From JAVBUP01 sp031555175 (GTDB taxonomy: Bacteria; Bacillota_I; Bacilli_A; Erysipelotrichales; Coprobacillaceae): a stretch of 38,868 bases of DNA. The notes below the pieces were generated by a model that worked only from the letters and a program-made list of their open reading frames with translations, was not told the DNA's origin and did no database searches. Numbering within the stretch: position 1 is the first letter of the stretch; each line of letters starts with the position of its first letter. The position numbers and the translations under genes were made by a program. Positions 14,720-22,240 of the stretch are shown here, piece after piece. Location: the NCBI GenBank assembly GCA_031555175.1, contig JAVBUP010000021.1, forward strand, positions 1-38,868. Reading direction: 5' to 3'.

Positions 14720-16480
14720 CTAAAAAATTTGTAATGATTTTTTAGTAGTATAATAATGAAAGATTATTGATATTACTAAGCAACTTGTTAAATATATTGC
14801 CAGAAAAAAGCAAATGAAATCATATTTATCAGCAAATTCAAATACTCTATTTATATCAATTAAATAATAATAGTTTATATTTATATAAAAAATGATTATA
14901 TAAATAGCTAATAGTGATAATGCACTTGCTATTGATTGAATAAATATATTTTGAATAAGTATTATTATAAATAATTCATACTTGTGATAACCATTTTTGT
15001 ATAACTGAATAAAGTATTTAACTTGTTTATCAATATTAAAAAAGCATGAAATAGCAAATATAAATATAGATATTATAATTACCGAATACAACAATACTTT
15101 CAAACACATTGCTGCTTTACTAACTAGATCGTTTGACTTGTCAATTAAATCCTGGGTTATAGTCTTAAAATTGAATAATTCATTATTGTTCAATTCATCT
15201 AATATCATTTCCTTATTATCGGAATTGACATATATAAAACCTACTTCATAATCTGTATTAAAACTATTAAACTCATTTAGTAGTATTTTGTCTATTCCAT
15301 CTTGCATAAACAAGATACTTTTTATTGGAATGTCAACTTGCAACACACCAACTATCTTGATATTAATCTCTTTTACAATTTCTTGATATTTTACTGATAG
15401 TGTTATATATTTGTCCTTCCCATCAAGATAATTAGATAACGCTTGACTTATGACTATTTCATATTCACTAGTAGGTGCATGCCCAGATTTTAATCCCTGA
15501 TTGCTATATACTTTCGTATAATCATCAATTTCATTGTTTAATATATCGAAATTGTTTGGTAGAAAAAGGGAAGAACTTTCTCCTATATCAAGAGATAAAT
15601 CCTCCTTGCCAAAAGAAGAGAGATCTTTTTTCATAAAAGAAATACAATTACTATTGAAAGTTAATTCGATTTGTTCATTCAAGAAATTCTTAACGGATCC
15701 ATCTATCAAAAACGAAAAAAGAAAGGCAGTAATTCCTAAAGTGGCTGCAAAGATTGGCATTAATAAATTTTTAAAATTTCTCCTAATAAAATTCTTGGCG
15801 ATATCAAAAGCACTTTTTATTTTCAAGTCATTATCATCTTTTACTATGCAATTTTTATTACCATTCTTAACTATTTCCAAGCCATTTGAATTTAGTTCCA
15901 TAATAGTTGTAATACAACATTCATCAAAAATATCTGCATGAGTTGCTACAATCACTAGTTTTGATTTAGAAATATTGGATAATAACTCAACTACTTTCAT
16001 AGCATTTTTACTATCTAAGGATCCAGTTGGTTCATCGCATAATAGTACTTTACAATTTTTTAAAACAGCACGAGCTATGGAGGCTCGTTGTTTTTGACCA
16101 CCAGATAATTTACGTACCTTTTTTTTCATTACATTACGGAGGCCTAAATCATTAAGTATTTTTTCATTTTCACTTACGTTTCTATTCAGTACATTCTCCA
16201 TTACTGTCCAATTATGAACTAAATCATTTTCCTGAAAGATAAAACTTACTACATCCCTATAATAACTCGTTCTTTTAAATGCTGTAATATCTACAGTATT
16301 TAACTCGATAACTCCTGTATAATCACTATCTACATTACCAATTAAATTTAGTAATGTGGATTTTCCAATACCGCTTTTACCTTTTATTATATATAAGCCT
16401 GTCTCATTGAAATCTACTGAAATATTTCTTAATATTTGTTTTCCAAAATAGTCTTTGTAGATATTTTTTAGTTTTAAAAT
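14720..16480 (-). CDS. MacB-like ABC transporter, ATPase fused to FtsX-type permease (second of pair, AUU start)
   Basis: This protein is a half-transporter with an N-terminal ATPase and a C-terminal permease. I extend it to an ATT at 16480. AAAGGAG stands 9 bases before it, and the extension adds the missing start of the ATPase: LKLKNIYKDYFGKQ, Walker A GKSGIGKST and Q-loop FIFQEN. No ATG, GTG or TTG exists between the in-frame stop (16502-16504) and the first ATG at 16201, which would leave no Walker A. Then follow LSGGQKQRAS, CDEPTGSLDS and the H-loop VATHAD. The permease has four membrane spans around a ~170-residue outside domain. It overlaps the partner gene by 77 bases in another frame. 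The partner is probably the other half of a heterodimer for peptide or lipid handling; the substrate is unknown. Confidence 0.85.
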   Translation of the reverse strand: MLKLKNIYKDYFGKQILRNISVDFNETGLYIIKGKSGIGKSTLLNLIGNVDSDYTGVIELNTVDITAFKRTSYYRDVVSFIFQENDLVHNWTVMENVLNRNVSENEKILNDLGLRNVMKKKVRKLSGGQKQRASIARAVLKNCKVLLCDEPTGSLDSKNAMKVVELLSNISKSKLVIVATHADIFDECCITTIMELNSNGLEIVKNGNKNCIVKDDNDLKIKSAFDIAKNFIRRNFKNLLMPIFAATLGITAFLFSFLIDGSVKNFLNEQIELTFNSNCISFMKKDLSSFGKEDLSLDIGESSSLFLPNNFDILNNEIDDYTKVYSNQGLKSGHAPTSEYEIVISQALSNYLDGKDKYITLSVKYQEIVKEINIKIVGVLQVDIPIKSILFMQDGIDKILLNEFNSFNTDYEVGFIYVNSDNKEMILDELNNNELFNFKTITQDLIDKSNDLVSKAAMCLKVLLYSVIIISIFIFAISCFFNIDKQVKYFIQLYKNGYHKYELFIIILIQNIFIQSIASALSLLAIYIIIFYININYYYLIDINRVFEFADKYDFICFFLAIYLTSCLVISIIFHYYTTKKSLQIF

Positions 16481-18218
16481 AGTAATCAGCTCCTTTAAGT
16501 GTTACCCAAATGCGTGCACTAATCAAACTGTAAGAAAATATAATTAATACGATGCAGATTATAAAAAAGTCTATAATTGTCCCCATATTGAACGTCAAAT
16601 ATTGATGGTTTTTTGTAGTGAAAATATTATTTATTACCTTATTTAGGAAATACTTATGCAACGGATAAAACAAAATAGAAAACATAAGTGCTATGCTTTG
16701 TATAATCGATACTACCGGAAAAATCATTTTTACAAGGTCAAATTCTTCCATTCCATAATGGTATAATGTAATAATATATTCTTTAAAAAAGGAATATATA
16801 AAACAAAGGATTAGTATAGTTAAAAAAACTATTTCCATCATTAATAATGCTAATGTAGTCTTAACCATAAGATTAATAGGTTCATGGTATGTATCGAATG
16901 TATTTTTATGATTTATAGGATCATTTAGCACGTATAATTTTTCGTTTCTCACTATCTCATTATAAATATTTAAGATATTGTCATCGATAATAGCCAACCT
17001 TGTAGACTCATTAGAATAATCATTTAACAAATTAAGTGGCAAATAAACTACTGAACCAGCTAGAATACTATCAGTAACAACTTCACTAATTTCGTAAAGT
17101 TGCTCAATATCATTTATTTTTACATTTATAACCGAGTTTTCAAATTCCTCTAAACTGTATTCTGATTTAAAATTCGAGTTTACTAAAACTATTTCAGTTT
17201 CTATATTTGGATTAATTCTAACTTCAGGACTGATGATATTACCAGAAAACTGCAATTGTAGAGACTCATTATCTATTATAAAATATGATTTATCTTTATA
17301 TTCATTTTTGTAGAGCATTAAATCATCATTGCTACCAGACAAATAAATAACTCTACTGTCAGTAATTGATTTTTCCAATACTATTTTTTCATTTTTTAAA
17401 TTATTTCCAAATTGTAATAGCATAACAATTGAAATGAAAGAAATAAATAGAGAAACTAAGTATAATAAAAAAACTTTCCACAGCTTTTTTATTTGAGATT
17501 TAGCTACGGTTATAATATCTTTAGTTCTTAAATGAAAATAGTTATATTTTCTTTGTTTGATTCTAACACTATTTTTAACGTACTCTACATTGTTTTCCTT
17601 TGTAATGTCAATAATATGATCACTATACTCATTTATTAGCTCAATGTCATGGCTCACAAAAATTACTAAGCATTCTTTTGAGATAATTTTAAATAGGTCC
17701 ATCACTGCTTTAGCATTATCATGGTCTAAAGATGATGTTGGTTCATCAACAAATAGATACTTTGGGCGTTTGGAAATTGCACGAGCTATCGCTACTCGCT
17801 GTTTTTGACCACCAGATAGATTGCCTACTAAACTATTAATATGGTCTTCTAGTCCAACCACCTCTAGTGAGTTAGTAAGCACTTTAGAATCTTCTATTAA
17901 ACTACCAAATTTCACATTATCATAAGCAGTTAGTTCATTGCACAACCGCAAGTTTTGATATATGAAACTATACTCCTTTCTCCATAGTTCTGTTTTGGGA
18001 GTAGTGTTTATATTCATACTATTAACTAGCACTTCACCATCATCGGGTTCTAAAATCCCATAAGCAATATTAATTAGAGTAGTTTTACCACATCCACTTT
18101 CACCATGTATGCCAATCAAACCAGTCCCTGAGAATGTAAAGTTTATATTTTTTAATACTTCTACTGCATCATCATTTCGATAAGTAAATGATTTATTCAA
18201 CTTATATAGATGTAACAT
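16404..18218 (-). CDS. MacB-like ABC transporter, ATPase fused to FtsX-type permease (first of pair)
   Basis: The 604-residue protein has a complete N-terminal ATPase: Walker A GESGCGKT at 39-46, Gln88 in FIYQN, LSGGQ at 134-138, Walker B YLFVDEP with Glu159, and His190 in FVSHD. A membrane span at ~248-270 precedes an extracytoplasmic domain of about 170 residues, then three spans close the FtsX-like permease. The last residues (DYYFKTKKYLQRLF) resemble the end of the partner protein (HYYTTKKSLQIF), so this C-terminus is genuine although it overlaps the partner gene. The start follows GAGGG. The gene is divergent from the radical-SAM gene, 59 bases away. LolD/MacB relatives handle bacteriocins, antimicrobial peptides or lipoproteins; which applies here is unknown. 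Confidence 0.9.
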   Translation of the reverse strand: MLHLYKLNKSFTYRNDDAVEVLKNINFTFSGTGLIGIHGESGCGKTTLINIAYGILEPDDGEVLVNSMNINTTPKTELWRKEYSFIYQNLRLCNELTAYDNVKFGSLIEDSKVLTNSLEVVGLEDHINSLVGNLSGGQKQRVAIARAISKRPKYLFVDEPTSSLDHDNAKAVMDLFKIISKECLVIFVSHDIELINEYSDHIIDITKENNVEYVKNSVRIKQRKYNYFHLRTKDIITVAKSQIKKLWKVFLLYLVSLFISFISIVMLLQFGNNLKNEKIVLEKSITDSRVIYLSGSNDDLMLYKNEYKDKSYFIIDNESLQLQFSGNIISPEVRINPNIETEIVLVNSNFKSEYSLEEFENSVINVKINDIEQLYEISEVVTDSILAGSVVYLPLNLLNDYSNESTRLAIIDDNILNIYNEIVRNEKLYVLNDPINHKNTFDTYHEPINLMVKTTLALLMMEIVFLTILILCFIYSFFKEYIITLYHYGMEEFDLVKMIFPVVSIIQSIALMFSILFYPLHKYFLNKVINNIFTTKNHQYLTFNMGTIIDFFIICIVLIIFSYSLISARIWVTLKGADYYFKTKKYLQRLFWKTNIKKYFSRFQ

Positions 18219-18232
18219 ATTATTACCCTCCG

Positions 18233-18261
18233 TTGTTTCAACTAATGGAAAATGTTATAAT
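18233..18261 (+). promoter_or_regulatory. Sigma-A promoter of the radical-SAM gene
   Basis: TTGTTT and TATAAT are 17 bases apart. The predicted transcript start near 18268 coincides with the SD (GGTGAT, 18268-18273), so the leader is only about 10 bases long. Confidence 0.6.
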
Positions 18262-18277
18262 TTTTATGGTGATAATA

Positions 18278-19210
18278 ATGAATAATTTCAAATATTCAAA
18301 TGACAATAAAAGATATCATACTTTTAACTATTATCTGAAAACTAGATATGGTATTAAAGTAAGCAAAATAAGTTTAAATGGGAATTTTACTTGCCCAAAT
18401 AGAGATGGAAAAATAAGCTATGGTGGCTGCATTTTTTGTAGTGACAGTGGATCTGGGGAGTTTGCTGGAAATCCACAACTTGACTTAATAGATCAATTTA
18501 CAGAGGTTAAAAAAAGAATGAATAAAAAATGGCCACATAGTAAATATATTGCCTATTTTCAAGCTAACACCAATACCTATGATACTGTTGATAATCTTAG
18601 ACAAAGGTTTGAACCATTTACTGATATGAATGATGTTGTTGGAATATCATTGGGTACAAGACCAGATTGTCTAGATAATGATGTGCTAGACTATTTAGAA
18701 GATTTAAATAAGCGTTGTGATCTTTGGGTAGAACTGGGGTTGCAAACTGTCCATGACAAAACTGCAGTAATTATTAATCGTGGATATACATATGATATAT
18801 TTTTAGAAGCTATTAAGGAATTGAGACGTAGAAATATAAATATATGTGTACACATTATTAATGGCTTACCTGGTGAGACGTATACTGATATGCTTGAGAC
18901 CGCTAAGAAAATTGGTTGCTTGGACATTCAAGCTATAAAAATCCATGTGCTATATATTTTATCTGGTACTGCGATTTACAATTTATATAAAAATAATCAA
19001 CTTAGCCCACTAACTAGAAATAGCTATATCAATTTAGTAGTTGACCAACTTGAGTATATTGATGAAAAAATAGTCGTTCAGCGTTTGACTGGTGATGGTG
19101 ATAGTAATGAATTAATAGAACCAACATGGATTACAAAGAAAGTAACTGTGCTGAATGATATTGATAAGGAATTTGTGAAAAGAGATAGTTTTCAAGGAAA
19201 AAAGCGATAA
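18278..19210 (+). CDS. TIGR01212-family radical SAM protein (YtqA-like)
   Basis: The 310-residue protein is a radical-SAM enzyme of the YtqA/YhcC (Elp3-related) group, whose substrate is not established. It has the family start YHTFNYYLKTRYGIKVSKIS and the cluster region TCPNRDGKISYGGCIFC, where three Cys (C-x11-C-x2-C) should hold the 4Fe-4S cluster. It then has FQANTNTYD, SLGTRPDCL and ELGLQTVHD. The ATG at 18278 has GGTGAT 4 bases upstream; earlier in-frame Met codons extend into the divergent promoter region and lack an SD. Convergent with hpf, sharing a terminator. Its position next to a peptide-type transporter pair invites a maturase reading, but the domain pattern is that of the housekeeping family. 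Confidence 0.92.
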   Translation: MNNFKYSNDNKRYHTFNYYLKTRYGIKVSKISLNGNFTCPNRDGKISYGGCIFCSDSGSGEFAGNPQLDLIDQFTEVKKRMNKKWPHSKYIAYFQANTNTYDTVDNLRQRFEPFTDMNDVVGISLGTRPDCLDNDVLDYLEDLNKRCDLWVELGLQTVHDKTAVIINRGYTYDIFLEAIKELRRRNINICVHIINGLPGETYTDMLETAKKIGCLDIQAIKIHVLYILSGTAIYNLYKNNQLSPLTRNSYINLVVDQLEYIDEKIVVQRLTGDGDSNELIEPTWITKKVTVLNDIDKEFVKRDSFQGKKR

Positions 19211-19211
19211 G

Positions 19212-19244
19212 AAAAGAGTGCCAAATCTAATTGAGCACTCTTTT
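19212..19244. terminator. Shared bidirectional terminator
   Basis: A 10-bp stem AAAAGAGTGC/GCACTCTTTT with a 13-base loop lies between the convergent radical-SAM and hpf genes. It has A on one side and T on the other, so it can serve both strands. Confidence 0.85.
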
Positions 19245-19254
19245 GTATTAAGTT

Positions 19255-19782
19255 TTAGTTAGTTTCTACTACCCCATATCCACCATCATTGCGTTTATAT
19301 ACAACACTTACAGCATTAGTTTCTACATCTAGGTAGATAAAGAAATTATGACCTAATAATTCCATTTGAAGAACTGCTTCCTCAACATCCATAGGTTTTG
19401 GGTTAATAGATTTTGTTTTTACATAAACATTATCTTCCTCATCACTTTCAGGAATAGAATCGACATTCAAATTATATTTAAATCCTTCATGTCTTTTCGT
19501 TAAACGAGTTTTGCATTTGCGGATTTGTCGTTCAAGTTTTTCAACAACCTCATCAATAGCTTGGTATAAATCAGAATTAGTAACCTCAGCTCTTAAGATT
19601 ACATACTCAGTTGGGATTGTTACCTCAATCTTTTGACCAACCGGATAAACTCTAATAAGTACTTTAGCTTCTACATCTTCATGTATTAAAAAATACTTTT
19701 CAAGTGGAGTTAGTTTAGAAACAATTGCATTTTCAATTGCTTCAGTTACAACAATGTTTTTACCTCTTACAGTAATTTTCAT
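19255..19782 (-). CDS. hpf: Ribosome hibernation-promoting factor, long form
   Basis: The protein binds the 30S subunit and pairs 70S ribosomes into inactive 100S dimers when growth slows. The 175-residue product has the N-terminal S30AE domain (MKITVRGKNIVVTEAIEN through VVEKLERQIRKCKTRL). A linker follows, then the C-terminal dimerisation domain (KPMDVEEAVLQMELLGHNFF, FLDVETNAVSVVYKRNDGGYGVVE in shortened form), so it is the long HPF type. The start at 19782 follows AAGGAGGAATTATT; the frame continues to 19815 without an SD. It has its own promoter region after metK, with a cre-like box over the -35 position. Confidence 0.95.
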   Translation of the reverse strand: MKITVRGKNIVVTEAIENAIVSKLTPLEKYFLIHEDVEAKVLIRVYPVGQKIEVTIPTEYVILRAEVTNSDLYQAIDEVVEKLERQIRKCKTRLTKRHEGFKYNLNVDSIPESDEEDNVYVKTKSINPKPMDVEEAVLQMELLGHNFFIYLDVETNAVSVVYKRNDGGYGVVETN

Positions 19783-19806
19783 AATAATTCCTCCTTTTAT
19801 ACCTAC

Positions 19807-19834
19807 ATTATACACTAGGCTGAAAACGATTTCA
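19807..19834 (-). promoter_or_regulatory. hpf promoter with overlapping cre-like box
   Basis: On the minus strand a TATAAT (19807-19812) lies 25 bases before the hpf start. The box TGAAAACGATTTCA (19821-19834, plus-strand reading) matches the CcpA site pattern TGnAAnCGnWnnCW at every position. It covers the place where the -35 (poor, ATGAAA) would be. This suggests carbon-catabolite control of hpf. Confidence 0.5.
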
Positions 19835-20995
19835 TTATTTTTTAAGATATTTTATTAAATCTTCTACTTTATCACATCTCTCCCAAGACAAATCCAAATC
19901 CGATCTACCAAAATGTCCATAAGCCGCAACTTGATTGTAGACTGGTTTTCTCAATTCTAGTGAAGTGATAATTCCATTTGGTGTAAGATTAAAATTATCT
20001 TGTATTGCTTGATGTATTACATCAAATGATACTTTTTCAGTACCGAAAGTCTCAACAAAGACAGAGGTTGGTTTCGAAACACCAATTGCATAAGATAATT
20101 GAATCTCCATACGATCAGCAAACCCAGCTGCGACTAAGTTTTTAGCAATATAACGTGCCATATAAGCAGCAGAGCGGTCAACCTTAGATGGATCTTTTCC
20201 AGAAAAGGCCCCACCACCATGTCTAGCTGTCCCACCATATGTATCAACAATAATTTTTCTTCCAGTTAATCCAGTATCACCATGTGGTCCACCAATTACG
20301 AATCTTCCAGTTGGATTAATGTATGTCTTAAAATCCTGATTCATATCATATTTAGAAACAACATACTTCATAATATCATTTTTGATATATTCTTTAAACT
20401 CATCTTCGTTGAAATCAGGATCATGTTGAATTGACATAAGTATTGTATCAATTTTTGGACTATTTTCATCAGTATAATCAATAGTCACTTGTGATTTCAT
20501 ATCAGGTCTAGCCCATTTGAATTCACCAGCTTGGCGTTTTTCTGTAGCTACTCGAACTAATTGATGCGCTATAGATATAGCTAATGGCATGTATCCTTTT
20601 GTCTCATTTGTCGCATAACCAAACATAATACCTTGGTCTCCTGCTCCAATATCATTGGAGTCAAATGATGAATCAACTCCCATAGCAATATCAGCGGATT
20701 GAGTATCTAAGACTACTTCTATTTTGCAAGTTTTTCCATCAATCCCCACATCCTTATTGTCATAGCCAATAGATATTAAAACATTTCTAGCAATTTTCTC
20801 ATAATCTACTTTTGCATTAGTAGTAATTTCACCACCAATTACTACTAAGTCAGTAGTTGCAAAGCATTCACAAGCTACCCTAGAAAGTGGATCTTGTGCC
20901 AAACAAGCATCAAGAATCGCATCAGATATTTGATCACATACCTTATCAGGATGTCCGATTGAAACAGACTCCGATGTAAATAAAATTTTATTCAT
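19835..20995 (-). CDS. metK: S-adenosylmethionine synthetase
   Basis: This cytosolic tetramer makes S-adenosylmethionine from ATP and methionine. The 386-residue protein has the family length and motifs: FTSESVSIGHPDKVCDQISD with the catalytic His near residue 14, the ATP motif GAGDQGIMFGYA, and the phosphate loop GGGAFSGKDPSKVDRSAAY. The start has GGGGAATATATAA upstream. A SAM-I riboswitch with terminator and a near-perfect sigma-A promoter stand before it, giving feedback control by its own product. It is the source of SAM for the radical-SAM enzyme and methylases. Confidence 0.97.
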   Translation of the reverse strand: MNKILFTSESVSIGHPDKVCDQISDAILDACLAQDPLSRVACECFATTDLVVIGGEITTNAKVDYEKIARNVLISIGYDNKDVGIDGKTCKIEVVLDTQSADIAMGVDSSFDSNDIGAGDQGIMFGYATNETKGYMPLAISIAHQLVRVATEKRQAGEFKWARPDMKSQVTIDYTDENSPKIDTILMSIQHDPDFNEDEFKEYIKNDIMKYVVSKYDMNQDFKTYINPTGRFVIGGPHGDTGLTGRKIIVDTYGGTARHGGGAFSGKDPSKVDRSAAYMARYIAKNLVAAGFADRMEIQLSYAIGVSKPTSVFVETFGTEKVSFDVIHQAIQDNFNLTPNGIITSLELRKPVYNQVAAYGHFGRSDLDLSWERCDKVEDLIKYLKK

Positions 20996-21024
20996 TTATA
21001 TATTCCCCTTTATTAATATTGAAA

Positions 21025-21050
21025 TAAAAAAGCTTCCCAAAAAGGAAAGC
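21025..21050 (-). terminator. Riboswitch-controlled intrinsic terminator of metK
   Basis: On the minus strand GCTTTCC-TTTTT-GGGAAGC (one U-G pair) is followed by TTTTTTATTT. The 5' arm can pair instead with AAGGGGAAA just after the aptamer (21068-21076 region), which gives the antiterminator. Confidence 0.88.
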
Positions 21051-21071
21051 ATTATTACAATGACATTTCCC

Positions 21072-21168
21072 CTTGTTGTTCGAATTGCATTCGCTTGGTA
21101 TTGGCACCTTTCGCTATAGGAGGCTGCCACCACATCATAGATCCGCATCTAGTGGTTCTTAACAAGAG
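21072..21168 (-). promoter_or_regulatory. SAM-I (S-box) riboswitch aptamer
   Basis: On the minus strand the closing helix P1 pairs CTTGTT (21161-21166) with AACAAG (21072-21077). Inside are P2 (CCAC...GTGG) enclosing the short TAGAT/ATCTA hairpin, P3 formed by GGCAGCC and GGTGCC, the AATACC joining strand, and P4 CGAAT-GCA-ATTCG. The order GGCA(A/G)CC, then GGTGCnAATnCC, then P4, is that of SAM-I. The sequence is fairly divergent from the B. subtilis consensus. SAM binding should stabilise P1, free the terminator arm and switch metK off. Confidence 0.87.
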
Positions 21169-21185
21169 CTTTTAATTTCCATGAG

Positions 21186-21214
21186 ATTGTATCAAATATA
21201 TTAACATATGTCAA
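21186..21214 (-). promoter_or_regulatory. Sigma-A promoter of metK
   Basis: On the minus strand TTGACA (perfect) and TACAAT (one mismatch) are 17 bases apart. The -35 overlaps the stop codon of the small upstream gene. Transcription would begin about 10 bases before the aptamer. Confidence 0.85.
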
Positions 21215-21339
21215 TTAATACGCTTCTTGATTATCTCATTTCTAGATAATGATGTCATTGTCTCCACAACATCAATATCCATACCCATTTCTAACAGAAT
21301 ATTCGCTATCTTTAATTGTGTTTTCTTTTTTTCATCCAT
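21211..21339 (-). CDS. Small helical protein of unknown function (42 aa)
   Basis: A short frame, MDEKKKTQLKIANILLEM to SRNEIIKKRIN, is preceded by GGTGAT at 4 bases, the favoured SD of this genome. The sequence LKIANILLEMGMDIDVVETMTSLSRNEIIKK is like the helix-turn-helix tail found at the C-terminus of Rpn/PD-(D/E)XK transposase-like nucleases (A-x-x-L-L-x-x-G-x-x-x-x-x-I...T-x-L-S-x-x-E-I). So it may be a free-standing relic or an independent small protein. The stop lies in the metK promoter. No partner nuclease domain is found upstream. Confidence 0.6.
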   Translation of the reverse strand: MDEKKKTQLKIANILLEMGMDIDVVETMTSLSRNEIIKKRIN

Positions 21340-21488
21340 CAAAATCACCAATTATAGTATGCTACAAATTTCTAACTATATTATTGTTTTATATAAAATA
21401 TTTAAAATAAATAATGTTAACAAAATAACTACATGAAATATTAGTATCATATCTAATCATTAAAATAAGCAGTATAAGCCAAACTGAA

Positions 21489-21917
21489 TTACTTTAGATC
21501 CATTTTAAAACAGACTATTCTGTTTGCTTCTTCAAAACCCATTTTTTTATGAAACTCATAGCTATCTGGATTACCTAACTCGCAATCCGATGCAAGTTCA
21601 AAACAGTTGTTATCAATTGCCCATTTTTTTGCAAAATTTATAAATTTTTTAGCAATACCCTTATTTCTATAATCATTTTTAATATAGATTCCTTCTATAT
21701 ATCCAACAGGGCTGCTATTTGTACCTTCTACATAATCATTTCTAATGGACAAACTCAACATCCCAACAAACTCATCATCAATACAGTATAGATATTCATT
21801 ACAAAACTTTCCGAGCTTTCTTTCATTTATAAAAACATCAATTGAATTCTGACTAAACAAATCACTACACATTTGAGCCCAATACAATTCGTTTTCATCA
21901 TTTACTTTTATTATCAT
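21489..21917 (-). CDS. GNAT acetyltransferase resembling aminoglycoside 6'-N-acetyltransferase AAC(6')-I
   Basis: The 142-residue cytosolic enzyme uses acetyl-CoA. Its central block SIRNDYVEGTNSSPVGYIEG, then IYIKNDYRNKGIAKKFINFA and the ASDCELGNPDSYEFHKKMGF end, follow the pattern of the chromosomal AAC(6')-Ig/Iz/Iaa group. That group has an R-x-[ED]YV-x-G-[TC]-x-[ST]-SPV-[GA]-[FY]-[LI]-EG-[IW]-[YF]-V block and an ASDxxxxNxxS-x-x-x-HxxxGF ending. The start ATG 21917 has AAGGTGGTGAT upstream; the frame opens at a GTG inside that SD. It lies alone between metK and tRNA-Gly. Whether it modifies drugs or an endogenous amine cannot be decided from sequence. Other GNAT families fit less well. Confidence 0.85.
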   Translation of the reverse strand: MIIKVNDENELYWAQMCSDLFSQNSIDVFINERKLGKFCNEYLYCIDDEFVGMLSLSIRNDYVEGTNSSPVGYIEGIYIKNDYRNKGIAKKFINFAKKWAIDNNCFELASDCELGNPDSYEFHKKMGFEEANRIVCFKMDLK

Positions 21918-22012
21918 ATTCATCACCACCTTTAATTATATATGAAATAATCCTTACAACCAATATTTAATTTATCATGTTTGTAAAATAACTCATTTTC
22001 GATTTACTATAC

Positions 22013-22043
22013 AAAAAATCGTTATAAACTTAGTTTATAACGA
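22013..22043 (-). terminator. Intrinsic terminator of tRNA-Gly
   Basis: On the minus strand the 11-bp perfect stem TCGTTATAAAC/GTTTATAACGA with a 3-base loop is followed by TTTTTTG. It lies 43 bases past the tRNA 3' end. Confidence 0.85.
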
Positions 22044-22085
22044 CCCTTATATGTTTCTTCCAATTGCAATCAGAAAGTTTTTAAA

Positions 22086-22159
22086 TGGAGCGGGTGATGG
22101 GAATCGAACCCACGTAGTCAGCTTGGAAGGCTGAAGTTCTACCATTGAACTACACCCGC
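22086..22159 (-). tRNA. tRNA-Gly(UCC)
   Basis: The minus strand folds as a full cloverleaf. The acceptor stem is GCGGGTG/CACCCGC and the D arm GTTC/GAAC. The anticodon arm is TCAGC-CTTCCAA-GCTGA with anticodon TCC, and the T arm is GTGGG-TTCGATT-CCCAT. The discriminator is T and CCA is encoded. It has its own promoter and terminator, so it is a single-tRNA unit. UCC should read all or most Gly codons, suiting the GGA/GGT-rich coding here. Confidence 0.98.
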
Positions 22160-22178
22160 ATTTTTAACTGCAAAATAT

Positions 22179-22206
22179 ATTATACTTATATATTTTAATT
22201 TGTCAA
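22179..22206 (-). promoter_or_regulatory. Sigma-A promoter of tRNA-Gly
   Basis: On the minus strand the consensus hexamers TTGACA and TATAAT are 16 bases apart, about 20 bases before the tRNA. Confidence 0.85.
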
Positions 22207-22215
22207 TGATATATT

Positions 22216-22240
22216 AAAAAAAGATAGCATTGCTATCTTT
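22216..22240 (-). terminator. Intrinsic terminator of mupG
   Basis: On the minus strand AAAGATAGC-AAT-GCTATCTTT is followed by further T. It overlaps the mupG stop codon. Confidence 0.85.

Noticed and set aside
16404..16504. Programmed frameshift joining the two ABC genes into one protein
   Set aside because: The second frame is +1 relative to the first, no convincing slippery site is seen, each protein is already complete, and an SD at proper spacing precedes the ATT.
18278..19210. Radical-SAM gene as a peptide maturase paired with the ABC transporters
   Set aside because: It is a standard TIGR01212/YtqA protein with no SPASM domain or leader-binding RRE, is divergent from the ABC genes, and has no precursor peptide nearby.
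21227..21436. 69-residue plus-strand frame before metK
   Set aside because: It lacks an SD and overlaps, antisense, a small frame with a good SD and a recognisable helix-turn-helix-like pattern.
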